A stretch of 55,369 nucleotides of DNA from a virus, in the IMG/VR virus record IMGVR_UViG_3300024273_001718, positions 1 through 55,369 of that record, one strand, 5' to 3'. Positions 8,471 to 19,889 of this stretch are shown piece by piece. The position numbers were made by a program, and so were the translations under genes. The notes beneath the pieces are model-generated. The model ran no database searches. It worked only from the letters and a program-made list of their open reading frames with translations, and was not told the origin of the DNA. Every line of letters begins with the position of its first letter. Position 1 is the first letter of the stretch.

Positions 8471-9778
8471 TTATAATGATGTAGGAGACTGTGTTGGTGC
8501 CCCATTATCTCTCCATATAAGTGTTGGTTTCTCTAGATATATGATATGCACCATTCTAGTTACATATGATGGAATTGTTCCAATATTTCCCATTGTGTTT
8601 GGAATTATTGAAGTATCATTTCCGCTCCATGTATTTGTGAAACTAACATCGTATGTTCCAACATTATATGAACCCGTCAAAGATATGTCATAGCCACCTA
8701 TCATTATTGGATCATTATTACCGGCCCCTGTAACAATATATTGACCTGCTCCATTCGGCGCAATACTATAATTAAATGAATTTAAATTTGGCACAAGATA
8801 ACTTAAACCTCCCCCAACTAAAAACCAAGTATTACCGTTGCATATATACCAACCTGCATAATCAGTTCCTACCCTTCCTCTACCCCATCTAATATCTAAT
8901 GCACTAAGATTTGAATTAATTGATTCGGTTAGATGAAAATTATTTGAGTTAAAATCTGATTCTCTAATAGATATTATCGATCCAATTGGAAAACTTGGAA
9001 GTACATCTGTTTTCTTTTTCCAACTTACATTTCCAGCATTATTATCTGCAGTTAATATGTAATTCGTTTGTGCATTAACGTTGTATGAAAATGAATCATT
9101 TGAGATTGTTTGATTTGATGGGTCTTCTAGAAATGCGTTCACGCTTGTTACCGCCCCGTTATCATCTACTATATGAGATACCCCTGATATGGTATTAATG
9201 GAACTTATCCTGGCGTTATGGATAATTTTAAATCCAGGGTCACCTGAGACTATTTTACCAACTTTAAGTTCATAATCTTCAGTTAACATGAAATCTGAAA
9301 CCCTAGAATCATGTTGGAGTCTTAAATTAATTTTAATACTTTCAGGGGTTGCAGTGTTATTTATGTTTGATCTAACAACATATTCACTATATAGTGAAGG
9401 TGTATCATATTCAGTGACATCATACGCACTTGTACCTATTTTCATTACACTTGGTGTGTATTGTATTCCAGACACATTATATGGTTTTGGAAACAAATAT
9501 CCTGGTGTTGTAATACCGTGTGGAAAATAAACCCAATCGCTTTCAGCTCCAGCTCCAATAGGACCCTGTGCTCCATTATATCCTTGAGAACCTTGGGATC
9601 CTATCGTTCCGACAGGTCCAAAATCACCATCAGGGCCTATTTGTCCTTGCGGCCCATACATACCTCCACTGGAGAGCTGATAAAAATTATAATTAATTTT
9701 ATCTACTTTGTCGTTAGACCACCATGTCTGGCTGTTTGGATCTAAGTCACTCTTAAACAATTCTTTAATATCAATCAT
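8471..9778 (-). CDS. Collagen-repeat tail fibre with collar-like domain, second copy
   Basis: About 435 residues. It shares the order INYNF-type motif (KINYNFYQL), collagen-like Gly-X-Y run (about 40-80), beta region, FPIGSIISI strand and YAGWYICNGNTW collar motif with the fibre at 6779-8413. The ATG at 9778 is preferred over the in-frame TTG one codon earlier; it lies three bases after the stop of the large structural gene before it. The two copies differ strongly in the C-terminal third, as expected for receptor-binding tips under selection. Confidence 0.85.
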   Translation of the reverse strand: MIDIKELFKSDLDPNSQTWWSNDKVDKINYNFYQLSSGGMYGPQGQIGPDGDFGPVGTIGSQGSQGYNGAQGPIGAGAESDWVYFPHGITTPGYLFPKPYNVSGIQYTPSVMKIGTSAYDVTEYDTPSLYSEYVVRSNINNTATPESIKINLRLQHDSRVSDFMLTEDYELKVGKIVSGDPGFKIIHNARISSINTISGVSHIVDDNGAVTSVNAFLEDPSNQTISNDSFSYNVNAQTNYILTADNNAGNVSWKKKTDVLPSFPIGSIISIRESDFNSNNFHLTESINSNLSALDIRWGRGRVGTDYAGWYICNGNTWFLVGGGLSYLVPNLNSFNYSIAPNGAGQYIVTGAGNNDPIMIGGYDISLTGSYNVGTYDVSFTNTWSGNDTSIIPNTMGNIGTIPSYVTRMVHIIYLEKPTLIWRDNGAPTQSPTSL

Positions 9779-9781
9779 CAA

Positions 9782-12700
9782 TTATGCCTGTATTTTAACA
9801 TGTATCTTAAAATTATAAGAGTACCCGTGCCTTTTATTATATATTAATCTAAAACTCAATCCATCGTTTTGATAATTTTGAATATTGTAATTACTCAACA
9901 ATTTAAATCCACCATCGGTTAATTCTGAAATGTATTTAGTAGAATAGAAATATGTTGTTATATTCTTCTCTTCTATTCCATATATTGATATATTGTCAAT
10001 AATGAATCTGGGTACAATGTTGTATTCTGAGTATATTGCCAAATCGTCGTTTAATGTTGTTTTATCTCCAAATGAATTTTCAGGTTTTACATATTTCTTA
10101 AATTTAGCAGAAATTCCATCCTCTATTAATTCAGTAAGAATTGCATCTACCAAATAAACATCAATAACAACCTGATCTTCATTTTCATACCAATGGATAG
10201 ACTCTGTATTTAATTTGTTAAGTCTAACTTTATCTAAAGATTCAATAGAAGCCTCTTCCGTGCTAGTGTATCTCGTAATGTCATACGTATTTTTAACCTT
10301 CATGATCGTAGAGGCTAAGAATGTTTTCTTTTCAACTGGACTTAATGTTCCATTTACCAATTCAGTTAAAGAACCTGCAAGTGATTTTGTAAAATAGTCA
10401 CTAGCGTACTTGGATTTAAATACATTGATTTGTTTTTTATCAATAGCAACTTCTCCAATTTTAGGATATAAAGGTGGTTTGTCTGAAGTTTGAGATAACT
10501 TAAGAATGTTCTTAGAATCCTCGGCGTTTACCTTATGAAAAAAGTAGTTGTTAATATATCCATATCCATTGTCTATTAATTTGTGAGAATCAAACGCAAT
10601 TGAAGACCCTTCAAATGTGTTATACATCAAAGCGTATCTTACATCATACGATTGTAATGGAACTACTTTATTTCTATTCCATGTATTCGAGAACGTAATT
10701 ACAGAGTTGAATAATGGATTATATGATCCGTTCATTCTTCGTAAAATCGTAATGTAACCCCCATCAGTTCTTTCCGATATAACACTACCAATCTCTCCTG
10801 AAGACAATTTATATGCCTTGGGTCTATCTGGATCAGTCTCTGACCTTATTAATGATGGTTTGATAATATCAGCACCAGATTCTATAGTTAGCACATAATC
10901 ATTAAGAGTGATGTCACCGTTTAACGTAACTGTAATATAATTAACATCACCCGACTGGTTGAATCTCTTTGCAAAATTATAAGCATTGATTTCATTTAAT
11001 ATAGAACCAAATCCATTACTACCTCCTCTAATATATGTGAAAACGCTATTAATAGGAATTAATGAAAATTGACTAGGATTTAATCTAGTCTCACTGACAT
11101 CAATAGTATTCGTCAAATTGTCCCATAACCATGGCCATCCATCTATTAAAACACTTTCATCATTTACAACGGAGATCACCTTAACACCATATGTGGATCC
11201 ACCAGCATCAAACGTTATCCATGAATATTCTCCAACGTTATCAACCATGACATACTCACTAAATTTAGCAGTACCATCTAATACTGAAAACTGCGAAGCG
11301 TTTAATACCCATTCGCCGCTATCAGACGGGCTGGCTACTGAATTACTAAAATCGATAAAGAATGGAATATTAGTGTCAAGTATTTCTCCACCTACCTCTA
11401 TATCATTTAACGTATACAACAAATATCTGTCAAGAAACTCGGCATCGTTTTCCACCATATTAAGTTCAATAAAAACACATATAAATTTAAACTTGTCATT
11501 TTTCACTGAGTATACTTTAATCTCATTGCTAGTTATAGCGTTTCCTTCGCTATCAATTACTTTATTGTAGTTAAAAACAACACCAAACTTATAATCACTA
11601 ACACTTGAATCCGATATAAACTCAGTCGGTGAGTCCTTTGTATTTTCCTTTCTCCTTAAATAAGAATATCTAAGACCTCTAAAAACCGCAGATGCATTTC
11701 TTTCTATATTACCTGTATCAAATTTACTCCAAAGTCTTTTGAATGTATTGTCTACCCATAAATCATCAACACCTACATAGTAACCATTCCAATTAAAATG
11801 TCTTTCAAAATAATCAAAAGAAGTGTCCTGTAACTTATCTACTGTTATTCCTCCATCGTCTGCAAAATCAAGATAGTTATTTAAATTTATTTGATCATTA
11901 TAGAATGCCGCTGGAATTTTATTAATATGGAAATGTTCCATGTTCATATATTCTACCTTACGTTGTGAAGATATTTCAATATTTGGGGAAAGGTTATCTT
12001 CGCCAAATGCTTCGTTTACATTTAGGATATATGGAAGGTTTCTTGCATTTGAAGAATTTTTCAACTCAAATTTACATATTGTAGGAACAACTCTACTTAA
12101 TACCGCAGTCTCCTTTAATTGATTTTCATTGAGTCTATCATACTCATTATCTATTGGGGCTTGATTTATATTTTCATCAATCTTCTCTGCCTCTAACACA
12201 CTATTTAAACCATCGTAAAATGTTGAAAGATCTACCAGTTCTTGTGACGGTGTGCCTCCTTCGACTAATGGGGGTATGGTGACATAATGTTCGCCATATA
12301 CTAAATCACCTAAGTCAGAATTTCTTGTTGAATAAAAATCAAAGTCAAAGTCTTTAAAGTCATATGCAGAAAATCTACCATGTGAAGTAACATATCTTTC
12401 GTAAACCTCAAAGGTATTATCATTTGATAATTTAACAGGTGTGTCTAAGATTATTCTATATAAACTTAAATTGAATGGATCTTTTTCTATTTCTATAATT
12501 TGTATAAAATTATCAGTGTCCTTTCTTTTAACCCATTCACCAACGCTAACATTTCCTATTTCCTTTTTATCAACCAAGACACATTGCCCCTCTATAGATC
12601 CACCTGTCATTGTATATATTAACCAATCACTGAAAACCGTATTTGTAGTTAATGGAACAATTGCATCGACTAAACCAATATCATTTAACTCTGCGTTATC

Positions 12701-14248
12701 AACATGAATAAAGTCCACTAAATTAAGATTGTAAATCCCAATAGCATTCTGTCTTCTTCTATTACCTGCAGAATAATCTTCAATCACAACAGAAGTTCCA
12801 TCCACACTTGTTTTATATGTCACTATCTCTCCATTTCTAATAGAAGCAGAAATTGCCATAGCAATTTGCTGTAAGCTTCCTTGGTTAGAAAACTTATTAC
12901 CATTTGCTCTTCCTGGTAAAATTGATCCATCAGCTATTATAGCATAATCCCCTAAATTATATTGAGAAATCTCTAATTCGGTTTTATCACAGATAAAAAT
13001 TCTATCATTATTTGATGGAACCTGTGTTACTGTTATTTTAACAAAACCTCTAGGGTTTGGAGTATCTTTTAAAGCAACAATGCTTTTTCCATTCTTTGCA
13101 AATCCAATAAATTTATCAGCTCCAACTGTGTTGGCTGCAATTATCAATTTATTGTATGGTAAATTACTAACACCCTTTAAATTATAAAAAGAACCCTCTT
13201 TGTCCTTTACCCATTTTAATTGGGGAATAGCAAAATCAGACTCCAATGGAAACATATTAAGATGAGTAGTTCCTGCTGAATCTACATCATATATTGTCGT
13301 ATAACTATCCTCATTAACATTAATAATTCCTGACGATGTCATACCTTCGCTTGAAAAATAACCTTCATCGATTGCATCTGCATAAATACCAAAGTATCTA
13401 TATATTTTATAATCATCTGCTCTGTCATCGTCAAATAAGAATTCCAAGTTAATAATATTCGCAATTGCAATTTGATTTCTCTCAAATCCCTGTGTGATAA
13501 TTTCGTTACTAAAAATCTCAGGGTAATCTACCTGTGTGTAGTATTTATCAAGCTGTTCTGCCTTGCTTGCAAATCCACCGTTTGCAAGATCTATTCCATT
13601 AAACGTGGATTGGGATCCTTCGTTAAAATTTATGGAAAGCGCAGAAATAGGAAACATTTTATCGTTAACATAATTGTTTAAGTATTTTCCAATGTTTGAA
13701 TTTTTACTTAAATCAAATGTCTTAACAATAGTTGCGTTTTTAAGAAGCTCATTGATTCTATTATTCTGTCCTTTTACATTTTCTTCGTACTGTGCAGAAT
13801 AATCGGTATCTTCGATTCTATATATAATAAAATTAGTTGGTATTTTCTTTTCTAACCAAATTGGAGCAAATATCCTGTATTGTTCATCATACAATTTTGT
13901 AGTATTATGTATAGCGCCATATTGATACTGGTCCTCATATTGAAATTTATAGTCTGAGAAAACAGTAATATCGGAAGTTTCTCGTAGGGTTTGATACTTT
14001 TCAGTAGAAGGAAGACCTCTATAGAATGCAGCAACGTCATCAGCATAACTTTCATTAGCTGATAACTGGTATTTTTGATATTCAATTCGTGAAAGTTCTT
14101 TGTTTGCTCTAAATGAACTTAAAAAGATTTCCCCAGTTGAATCAACCAATAACTTTACATTACTGGTTAACTTCGGGTTTGTTCTTAAAAGAGCAAATGA
14201 TTTATCATCTATTGAACCGTTTGCAATATTAGTATTAATTGTAGCCAT
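9782..14248 (-). CDS. Very large virion structural protein (1488 residues), unknown role
   Basis: The largest protein in the window: long, acidic, beta-rich, with many Asn, Asp and Tyr residues. No signal peptide, membrane segment or catalytic motif is evident. Its place between the wedge genes and the collagen fibres suggests a peripheral baseplate or long-fibre component, in the position T4 uses for gp10-gp12. It has its own intergenic promoter/inverted repeat upstream (14266-14307), unlike most genes of the block. No homologue is recognised by eye. Confidence 0.75.
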   Translation of the reverse strand: MATINTNIANGSIDDKSFALLRTNPKLTSNVKLLVDSTGEIFLSSFRANKELSRIEYQKYQLSANESYADDVAAFYRGLPSTEKYQTLRETSDITVFSDYKFQYEDQYQYGAIHNTTKLYDEQYRIFAPIWLEKKIPTNFIIYRIEDTDYSAQYEENVKGQNNRINELLKNATIVKTFDLSKNSNIGKYLNNYVNDKMFPISALSINFNEGSQSTFNGIDLANGGFASKAEQLDKYYTQVDYPEIFSNEIITQGFERNQIAIANIINLEFLFDDDRADDYKIYRYFGIYADAIDEGYFSSEGMTSSGIINVNEDSYTTIYDVDSAGTTHLNMFPLESDFAIPQLKWVKDKEGSFYNLKGVSNLPYNKLIIAANTVGADKFIGFAKNGKSIVALKDTPNPRGFVKITVTQVPSNNDRIFICDKTELEISQYNLGDYAIIADGSILPGRANGNKFSNQGSLQQIAMAISASIRNGEIVTYKTSVDGTSVVIEDYSAGNRRRQNAIGIYNLNLVDFIHVDNAELNDIGLVDAIVPLTTNTVFSDWLIYTMTGGSIEGQCVLVDKKEIGNVSVGEWVKRKDTDNFIQIIEIEKDPFNLSLYRIILDTPVKLSNDNTFEVYERYVTSHGRFSAYDFKDFDFDFYSTRNSDLGDLVYGEHYVTIPPLVEGGTPSQELVDLSTFYDGLNSVLEAEKIDENINQAPIDNEYDRLNENQLKETAVLSRVVPTICKFELKNSSNARNLPYILNVNEAFGEDNLSPNIEISSQRKVEYMNMEHFHINKIPAAFYNDQINLNNYLDFADDGGITVDKLQDTSFDYFERHFNWNGYYVGVDDLWVDNTFKRLWSKFDTGNIERNASAVFRGLRYSYLRRKENTKDSPTEFISDSSVSDYKFGVVFNYNKVIDSEGNAITSNEIKVYSVKNDKFKFICVFIELNMVENDAEFLDRYLLYTLNDIEVGGEILDTNIPFFIDFSNSVASPSDSGEWVLNASQFSVLDGTAKFSEYVMVDNVGEYSWITFDAGGSTYGVKVISVVNDESVLIDGWPWLWDNLTNTIDVSETRLNPSQFSLIPINSVFTYIRGGSNGFGSILNEINAYNFAKRFNQSGDVNYITVTLNGDITLNDYVLTIESGADIIKPSLIRSETDPDRPKAYKLSSGEIGSVISERTDGGYITILRRMNGSYNPLFNSVITFSNTWNRNKVVPLQSYDVRYALMYNTFEGSSIAFDSHKLIDNGYGYINNYFFHKVNAEDSKNILKLSQTSDKPPLYPKIGEVAIDKKQINVFKSKYASDYFTKSLAGSLTELVNGTLSPVEKKTFLASTIMKVKNTYDITRYTSTEEASIESLDKVRLNKLNTESIHWYENEDQVVIDVYLVDAILTELIEDGISAKFKKYVKPENSFGDKTTLNDDLAIYSEYNIVPRFIIDNISIYGIEEKNITTYFYSTKYISELTDGGFKLLSNYNIQNYQNDGLSFRLIYNKRHGYSYNFKIHVKIQA

Positions 14249-14265
14249 GTATAGGACTCTTTTTG

Positions 14266-14307
14266 TTTAGATTATATATCCCATGTATATTTGGGCTAAT
14301 CTAAACC
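14266..14307 (-). promoter_or_regulatory. Late-type promoter inside a 10 bp inverted repeat
   Basis: GTTTAGATTA (14266-14275) and TAATCTAAAC (14298-14307) are perfect inverted repeats, with nested CCCA/TGGG. GATATATAA (minus strand, 14272-14280) overlaps the arm nearer the gene. There is no following T-run on either strand, so a terminator is unlikely. It sits in the 66-base gap before the 1488-residue structural gene. Confidence 0.5.
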
Positions 14308-14314
14308 ACCTATA

Positions 14315-17300
14315 TTACCATGGAGTTATCTCAGGGTATGAGTAATTAATAGTGTTATCACTTAAGTATTTTCTTCTACCCCCTGCCCCTGTGAAATTAT
14401 TGTTATAATTAGTTAACATAGAACTGGTGATATTATTTATATTTTTACCTTGAGTTGCATACTTTGCGTAAACTTCAACATCGAATTGGAAATCAACGTT
14501 TGCAATATCAATAATATCAATACCTACCTTTTTAGCGTATGTTAGGTTCGTAAATGTATTTGTAAGTACACCACCAATTCTACCAGTTCCTCCACTACCA
14601 TAGTAATCTGTCATTCTATATTGGAAAATCAGATCAAGCGTAATTGTGTTTGCGCTTCCTCCTGGAATTTTCTTATTACCGTTTTTGTTAGCAGAACTAA
14701 CTGAAAGTGAATCTAAATTAAGAGGTGAAACATATAGGAAAGAACCACAAGACCTTCCTCCTAATAGATATTTATCCTCGGGTGTAAACCCGTTTTTGAT
14801 AGTAGATCTAGGTGCAAGCGTGCCTGCGCTATTAATGGTTTGTAGTAATCTAAACGGCGTTTGTTTTTTACCATGTTCATCTACTGCTCTTCTAGGTGCG
14901 GTTTTTGGCATTCCAACTAAACCATTACTCACAATGTCAATAGCGTCTATTACTCCATTACTTAATAGGGGATGATCCTTATGCATAAAAATACCATTAC
15001 TATAACTTCCGTTACCTATGGTGTTTATTGATGTAACTTGCGGAGTTGAACCTACAAATGAACCTGCCCATATAAAATCTCCAGGTAATGTAGATATAGA
15101 ATATGGAGTTATTGAAGCCCCTGTGAAGTCGGTAACACCGCCTGATATTACAGGGTTAGAGAAATAATTAAATGAAAGCCCGTACTCATATGTGTCATAT
15201 CCAATACCAGGGTATGTTGTACTAGGATCTACATCCCCATCCAAGTTAATACCCTCATTTATCACATACAAATTATCATCGTTAGCAATGTTTCTAAATC
15301 TTGAATAAATGAATTGTCCCTTTAGTTGTGTAGACTGATCTGGACCATTATTGAAATAATCCTCAACCGAACCCTGTATATTTTGATAAACAACTGGAAC
15401 TAAATCGTACCTAGCCTCTGTTGTGTAATATGAATTGTTGCCATATATTGGATCTATTGATGATACCCCAGTTCCAAGACCAAATGTCGTATTATCTGAA
15501 GATACTGGTACTGGTTTCGTGATGTCTCCTATGATTCTTGAAATTAATTCAAGGTCAGTTGCCTTGGTATTAGATAATTCAATCTTAAAGTTCTTAGTAA
15601 CAATGGCTCCTTTACCGTCAGGTGTTGGAATCTCATTAACATAATATCCAGCGAACAATTGCACTGTGGTATTATTAGTGACAGGGGTAACGTTACCATC
15701 CTCGTCAATAATTCTTACAAGTAACTCACCGGTTGTCTTCTCGATCACGGCACGTAGACTCAGCACTTCATTTTGTAATGCTAGTAGCTTTTCATAAACG
15801 GTGATTGGTGTTTGTTGATCTGTTAAAAATCCAGAAGCAATTGTGTTCGCATTATGTGAATATGTTGTTTCGCCTGCAGTGAATGAATCCTCAACATGTT
15901 TGTAAATTCCAGCAGATTCAATGTCCTGTTTGATAGAAACCTTCAATGCATCCATCTCATTGGCTTTAATAACATTACCTAAAGAATCTGTGCTTATTTC
16001 ACCATCAGGAAATTCTATTTTATTAATGTCAGACCACTCAGATTCAACTGGATTTGCTGGAAATCCTGCCTCTGAAATAGACTTAACCATAAATTCAACA
16101 ATTTCACCAGGAACAATTGGAATGTCAAATGAATTGAAGTTAACTACATCTGCATCTTCTTCTCCTTCAATGATCCATTCATATTTTCCAGCATCATTCA
16201 TTTTTCTTTTTCTGATAGGTCCTAAAACCTCAGTCCAATTTGAGAATGCAGCAGTTTTTTCTGTTTGATTTGTCGAATCAGTAAATGGTATTTGGTCTAC
16301 AACTGCTGTTTTACCAGAAGTTGAAACATATCTATATCTAATTTTAAATTGTACAACTTCCTGTGAAATTTCATTACCAATTTTCTTTGGTTCAGGAATT
16401 GACCAGAATCCTCTAACTCTAAACTTAGGAGAAACTGTTTGCAAATCTGCAGATTCCGCAGATGATTTAATCTCTGCTACAATTGACGAGAATAATTTTG
16501 ATTCAGATTCTCTCTGCCCAATTATTGAATTAAGCTCATTCGTATGTGTATCTTTTTGTGCACTTGAAGAAAACTTCTTAGTGTTTATTAAAGATTTTTT
16601 TTGCTTAATAGACTCGTCTAATTTTTTTAAAGATTGTTCTGTTGCAATCTTGTCAGATTTTAACTGTTTAATCTTTATGGTATTAGCATTATCAGTAAGG
16701 TGTTTGTTGACTTGAACAACCTTGAAATTATTAGTATTGATAACAGGTGAATCTGGCGTAATACCAACTGAACTTGGTGGAATATAATCCACTTTCAATG
16801 ATTTAATGAATTGGCCAAAATCAGAAACTTGTTCTTTATAGTATTGTGCCAATGTCATTGTAGTTCCAGTAGTATCTGTAAGCTCTAATTCGTTTGAATA
16901 GAAGGCAACCCCTGGTGAGAAGTTTTCTGCCGGAATTTTAGAATTAGGATCAATTGGTTTAACAAACACAACCTGTCTCTCATTATAACCAACTTTAATC
17001 TCTATGTCAAGATTTGTATCTACATCTTTGTAAATTCCAAGTTGATTAACACCGATCTTAACAGATTCAGAACCTTCCAATAATAAAAGTTCTAATTGTG
17101 AAGTTGAATTGTCAATAGAAACGACCTGGTATCTTGTTCTATAATTACCTGAATTGATAATTAATGAATCACCTACCTTTAATGTTTCAGTATCTTTAAG
17201 CGATTTAGCGGAATCTGTATATGTTAATTTATTAACTGTATATAATTTTACTGTTTTGGTTTGAGAAACTCCATCAATAACATATGTCTTTTCAGCATTA

Positions 17301-17959
17301 TCAACTTTAATAACATCTAAAGCACCTGTATATTGAATCATTCTCATCGGCATATCTAAAACATCTGCATCGACATAATACTTATATGGATTATCGGAAA
17401 GTTCAGTTTTAAATGTAGAGTAATCTATTCCATTTCCGCCTTTATATATTTCATCAAACGCAGTAAGAGATACAATGTCAGTTGAATCAAAAACAAATCT
17501 CTCAACATAAACCTTTTCCGTTTCAACGGGAATTTGACCAGTAACATCTAGGTTAATGGTTAATAGGGGGTTAAGAAAGTCCTCAAAGAATTCGTTTAGT
17601 TTTGTAGTAAATGTTGTTGGAGCAGCAAGAGATGTAATGTCCTTTGAAGGACCTTTTAATCTTGCTGTATGGATAGTTCTATAAGAACCATCCTTTAATC
17701 TAACATTTGCATCTGATCCTTCTAGACCGCTAATTGAACTAATATTATTATTAAGCCTTTCAATTTCTCTCTTCAAATATCCAAACGCTGGAATTTGAAT
17801 AGTCTCCATTGTCCCTGTCTTACTATTATAAAGGTCAATAACCACGTTTTCCTTGTTCGTGGTTATTGCTTCATTAATTCTATTAAATGTTTCAAGTGAG
17901 TTAGTGTTTAACTCAAGAAACTGCTCAAGTAATTGTGATATTGAATTGCTAGCGCTCAT
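14315..17959 (-). CDS. Large baseplate/tail protein with coiled coil and FN3-like region
   Basis: 1214 residues. The N-terminal 90 residues are helical. Residues about 420-505 form a heptad-rich, Lys/Ser/Glu-rich coiled coil. After it comes an Ig/FN3-like region (roughly 510-640) with paired aromatic strands, a PGEIVEFMVKSIS segment and an acidic linker, then a Gly/Asn/Ser-rich C-terminal part. Its position after gp25, gp6 and a gp7-like gene suggests an outer wedge or fibre-socket role, but no T4 counterpart is recognised. The stop of this gene precedes a 66-base intergenic region. Confidence 0.75.
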   Translation of the reverse strand: MSASNSISQLLEQFLELNTNSLETFNRINEAITTNKENVVIDLYNSKTGTMETIQIPAFGYLKREIERLNNNISSISGLEGSDANVRLKDGSYRTIHTARLKGPSKDITSLAAPTTFTTKLNEFFEDFLNPLLTINLDVTGQIPVETEKVYVERFVFDSTDIVSLTAFDEIYKGGNGIDYSTFKTELSDNPYKYYVDADVLDMPMRMIQYTGALDVIKVDNAEKTYVIDGVSQTKTVKLYTVNKLTYTDSAKSLKDTETLKVGDSLIINSGNYRTRYQVVSIDNSTSQLELLLLEGSESVKIGVNQLGIYKDVDTNLDIEIKVGYNERQVVFVKPIDPNSKIPAENFSPGVAFYSNELELTDTTGTTMTLAQYYKEQVSDFGQFIKSLKVDYIPPSSVGITPDSPVINTNNFKVVQVNKHLTDNANTIKIKQLKSDKIATEQSLKKLDESIKQKKSLINTKKFSSSAQKDTHTNELNSIIGQRESESKLFSSIVAEIKSSAESADLQTVSPKFRVRGFWSIPEPKKIGNEISQEVVQFKIRYRYVSTSGKTAVVDQIPFTDSTNQTEKTAAFSNWTEVLGPIRKRKMNDAGKYEWIIEGEEDADVVNFNSFDIPIVPGEIVEFMVKSISEAGFPANPVESEWSDINKIEFPDGEISTDSLGNVIKANEMDALKVSIKQDIESAGIYKHVEDSFTAGETTYSHNANTIASGFLTDQQTPITVYEKLLALQNEVLSLRAVIEKTTGELLVRIIDEDGNVTPVTNNTTVQLFAGYYVNEIPTPDGKGAIVTKNFKIELSNTKATDLELISRIIGDITKPVPVSSDNTTFGLGTGVSSIDPIYGNNSYYTTEARYDLVPVVYQNIQGSVEDYFNNGPDQSTQLKGQFIYSRFRNIANDDNLYVINEGINLDGDVDPSTTYPGIGYDTYEYGLSFNYFSNPVISGGVTDFTGASITPYSISTLPGDFIWAGSFVGSTPQVTSINTIGNGSYSNGIFMHKDHPLLSNGVIDAIDIVSNGLVGMPKTAPRRAVDEHGKKQTPFRLLQTINSAGTLAPRSTIKNGFTPEDKYLLGGRSCGSFLYVSPLNLDSLSVSSANKNGNKKIPGGSANTITLDLIFQYRMTDYYGSGGTGRIGGVLTNTFTNLTYAKKVGIDIIDIANVDFQFDVEVYAKYATQGKNINNITSSMLTNYNNNFTGAGGRRKYLSDNTINYSYPEITPW

Positions 17960-17960
17960 A

Positions 17961-19889
17961 TTATCTTATAATTTCAAGTTCGAATGTCTTGTTTATTTGG
18001 TCTACACATATTAATTCAACGTATGGTTTTTGGCTCATTAGATTTGATGTATCTAAGGTTGCTTTTAAAACCCATCCATTTTGTTTTTCTGTGTAAATAT
18101 TAATTTTGTATACTCCTAATGTTGGTAGTTGATTCTTGAAAGAGAACTTAATCGTTTGTCCTTTTTTCCATGAATTAATACTATCGTCTAGATATATATT
18201 CAGATCTCCTGATAGTATTCCTGCATCAGTATTCACTCTTATTAAATTATCATAAGGTCTTACTCTTGTAATCATTCCCTGTGATGCAGTTAACGTCATA
18301 TTAAAGAGATTGGAAGCGTTAACTAAATTACCAGTAGTTGAAGAGATAAAATCATATTCAAATACATCATTCAGTGTATATCCATAATTGGTATTTACTA
18401 ATTTAATTGCATTTTGAACCGATTTGTCAATTATCATTCCATCTCCACCTGTTAAAACATCAGTATTATATTGTATTTCAGTTGGTATAACTCCACTAAT
18501 GATCTGGTTAACTCTAGTATTGACAGATGTAATCATATCTAAAATTGATGTAGAATCTGCATAATTAAGAGCGGCATCCTCTAGGGCTGTCTCAAGTGAT
18601 AAAACTCTAGCAGATAAATCAGCAGCTTCTCCTGAAGTCATTAATAAATCTTCAACGCTTGCAAGTCTATCAACAATACTTGCATATGCATTGTTAGCCT
18701 CAACCAATAATTTTGCTGCATTCTCAAGGGCAGTTGTAGTGTCCAAGAAGATGTCCATTGAGAACGTTGTAAAGTCATTAATGTTTGATTCAACACCAAC
18801 GTTGTCCAATGAAGAGTTAAACTTAACATTAAGCTTAAGCGCAAACGCATTTCCATTTAATCCGGTAACCTCATTCGGTTTGTATTTTGTTAATTCAGGA
18901 ATATACCATCCAGTTGAGTTAGGATCATCCTTAAAGTTATCTAAAAGAATAATACCATATAAATTTGTTGATCTGTTTGCAACATTTGATTTTGAATATA
19001 TATCGTAGTAAACAAGTATTGCGTTGAATCTAAACTCTCCACCTCTTTTTGAATAATCTTGAAAGTTACTTAAAGCAGGGTCGTTTGTAATTTTAGTGTA
19101 TATCGAAGAATTCCATTCAATTCCATAATTATATAAAGTTACAGGATCCATATCGATAGTACCTGTATTGTTATCTGCAAGCGATCCTAATGTGAGGTTA
19201 ATATCTGGATGTGTTTGACCAGCTCTTCCATTTATGAATGAATCAGGGGAGTATGCTGCTGCGGTTGTGTTATAATTAGAAGATTTAAATAAAACTTCAG
19301 GTGTATATCCTACAGATGAAGGTACATTTACAAATACTTCGTTATATGTATTTCCAGCATAGTTCTTGTCATTTGAAACATCAATGTTTCCAAGGTACTT
19401 TACTACTCTATTATAATTATTACCAGTGTTTGTTGTATCTTCATTCTCGATTGCTCTTGAATATCCTGAAACAACTTGTTGAGTATTTGCAGGTTTAACT
19501 TCAAATGCACCTAAATGATGTAGCCATTTAAAAAAAATCTTCTCTGCGTCTGATGCATATATTGAAGGATCAAAATCATCATCATTTAAGATAAAGTTTT
19601 CAAAGTTCAATGCGTAGTTTTGTAATGTCTCTGCAAAATCTACGTTTGCATCTCCATTTGGAGTATATGGCGTTAATGTAGTTGCACCTTCCCACAGATT
19701 GCCGAACTGAATGTAGTTTTCACCACTTCCAGGTGAAGCAACAACGGGAATATCCACAAGCGCAAATTTAGAGTACTCAAAATTAATATCTGGGTTGTAA
19801 TATGCTCTCGTTAAATCCCTAGCCGCGCCTGAAAATGCATACATAGTTCCTCCTTGTTCTTGAGGTATTCTTATTAATGGTGTTGCCAT
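17961..19889 (-). CDS. Baseplate-region virion protein (642 residues)
   Basis: The protein begins MATPLIRIPQEQGGTMYAFSGAARDL. The N-terminal two-thirds are mixed alpha/beta and rich in Tyr, Asn and Asp. A helical stretch at about 385-470, with Ala/Leu heptads, may trimerise the protein. The C-terminal 160 residues are beta-type. By order (after gp25, gp6, gp7-like) it stands where T4 has gp8/gp9, but length and sequence do not prove identity. It ends one base before the start of the next gene. Confidence 0.7.
   Translation of the reverse strand: MATPLIRIPQEQGGTMYAFSGAARDLTRAYYNPDINFEYSKFALVDIPVVASPGSGENYIQFGNLWEGATTLTPYTPNGDANVDFAETLQNYALNFENFILNDDDFDPSIYASDAEKIFFKWLHHLGAFEVKPANTQQVVSGYSRAIENEDTTNTGNNYNRVVKYLGNIDVSNDKNYAGNTYNEVFVNVPSSVGYTPEVLFKSSNYNTTAAAYSPDSFINGRAGQTHPDINLTLGSLADNNTGTIDMDPVTLYNYGIEWNSSIYTKITNDPALSNFQDYSKRGGEFRFNAILVYYDIYSKSNVANRSTNLYGIILLDNFKDDPNSTGWYIPELTKYKPNEVTGLNGNAFALKLNVKFNSSLDNVGVESNINDFTTFSMDIFLDTTTALENAAKLLVEANNAYASIVDRLASVEDLLMTSGEAADLSARVLSLETALEDAALNYADSTSILDMITSVNTRVNQIISGVIPTEIQYNTDVLTGGDGMIIDKSVQNAIKLVNTNYGYTLNDVFEYDFISSTTGNLVNASNLFNMTLTASQGMITRVRPYDNLIRVNTDAGILSGDLNIYLDDSINSWKKGQTIKFSFKNQLPTLGVYKINIYTEKQNGWVLKATLDTSNLMSQKPYVELICVDQINKTFELEIIR

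Noticed and set aside
18641-18856. Alternative-frame minus-strand ORF in the 642-residue protein gene
   Set aside because: It is a shadow of repetitive helical coding sequence in another frame.
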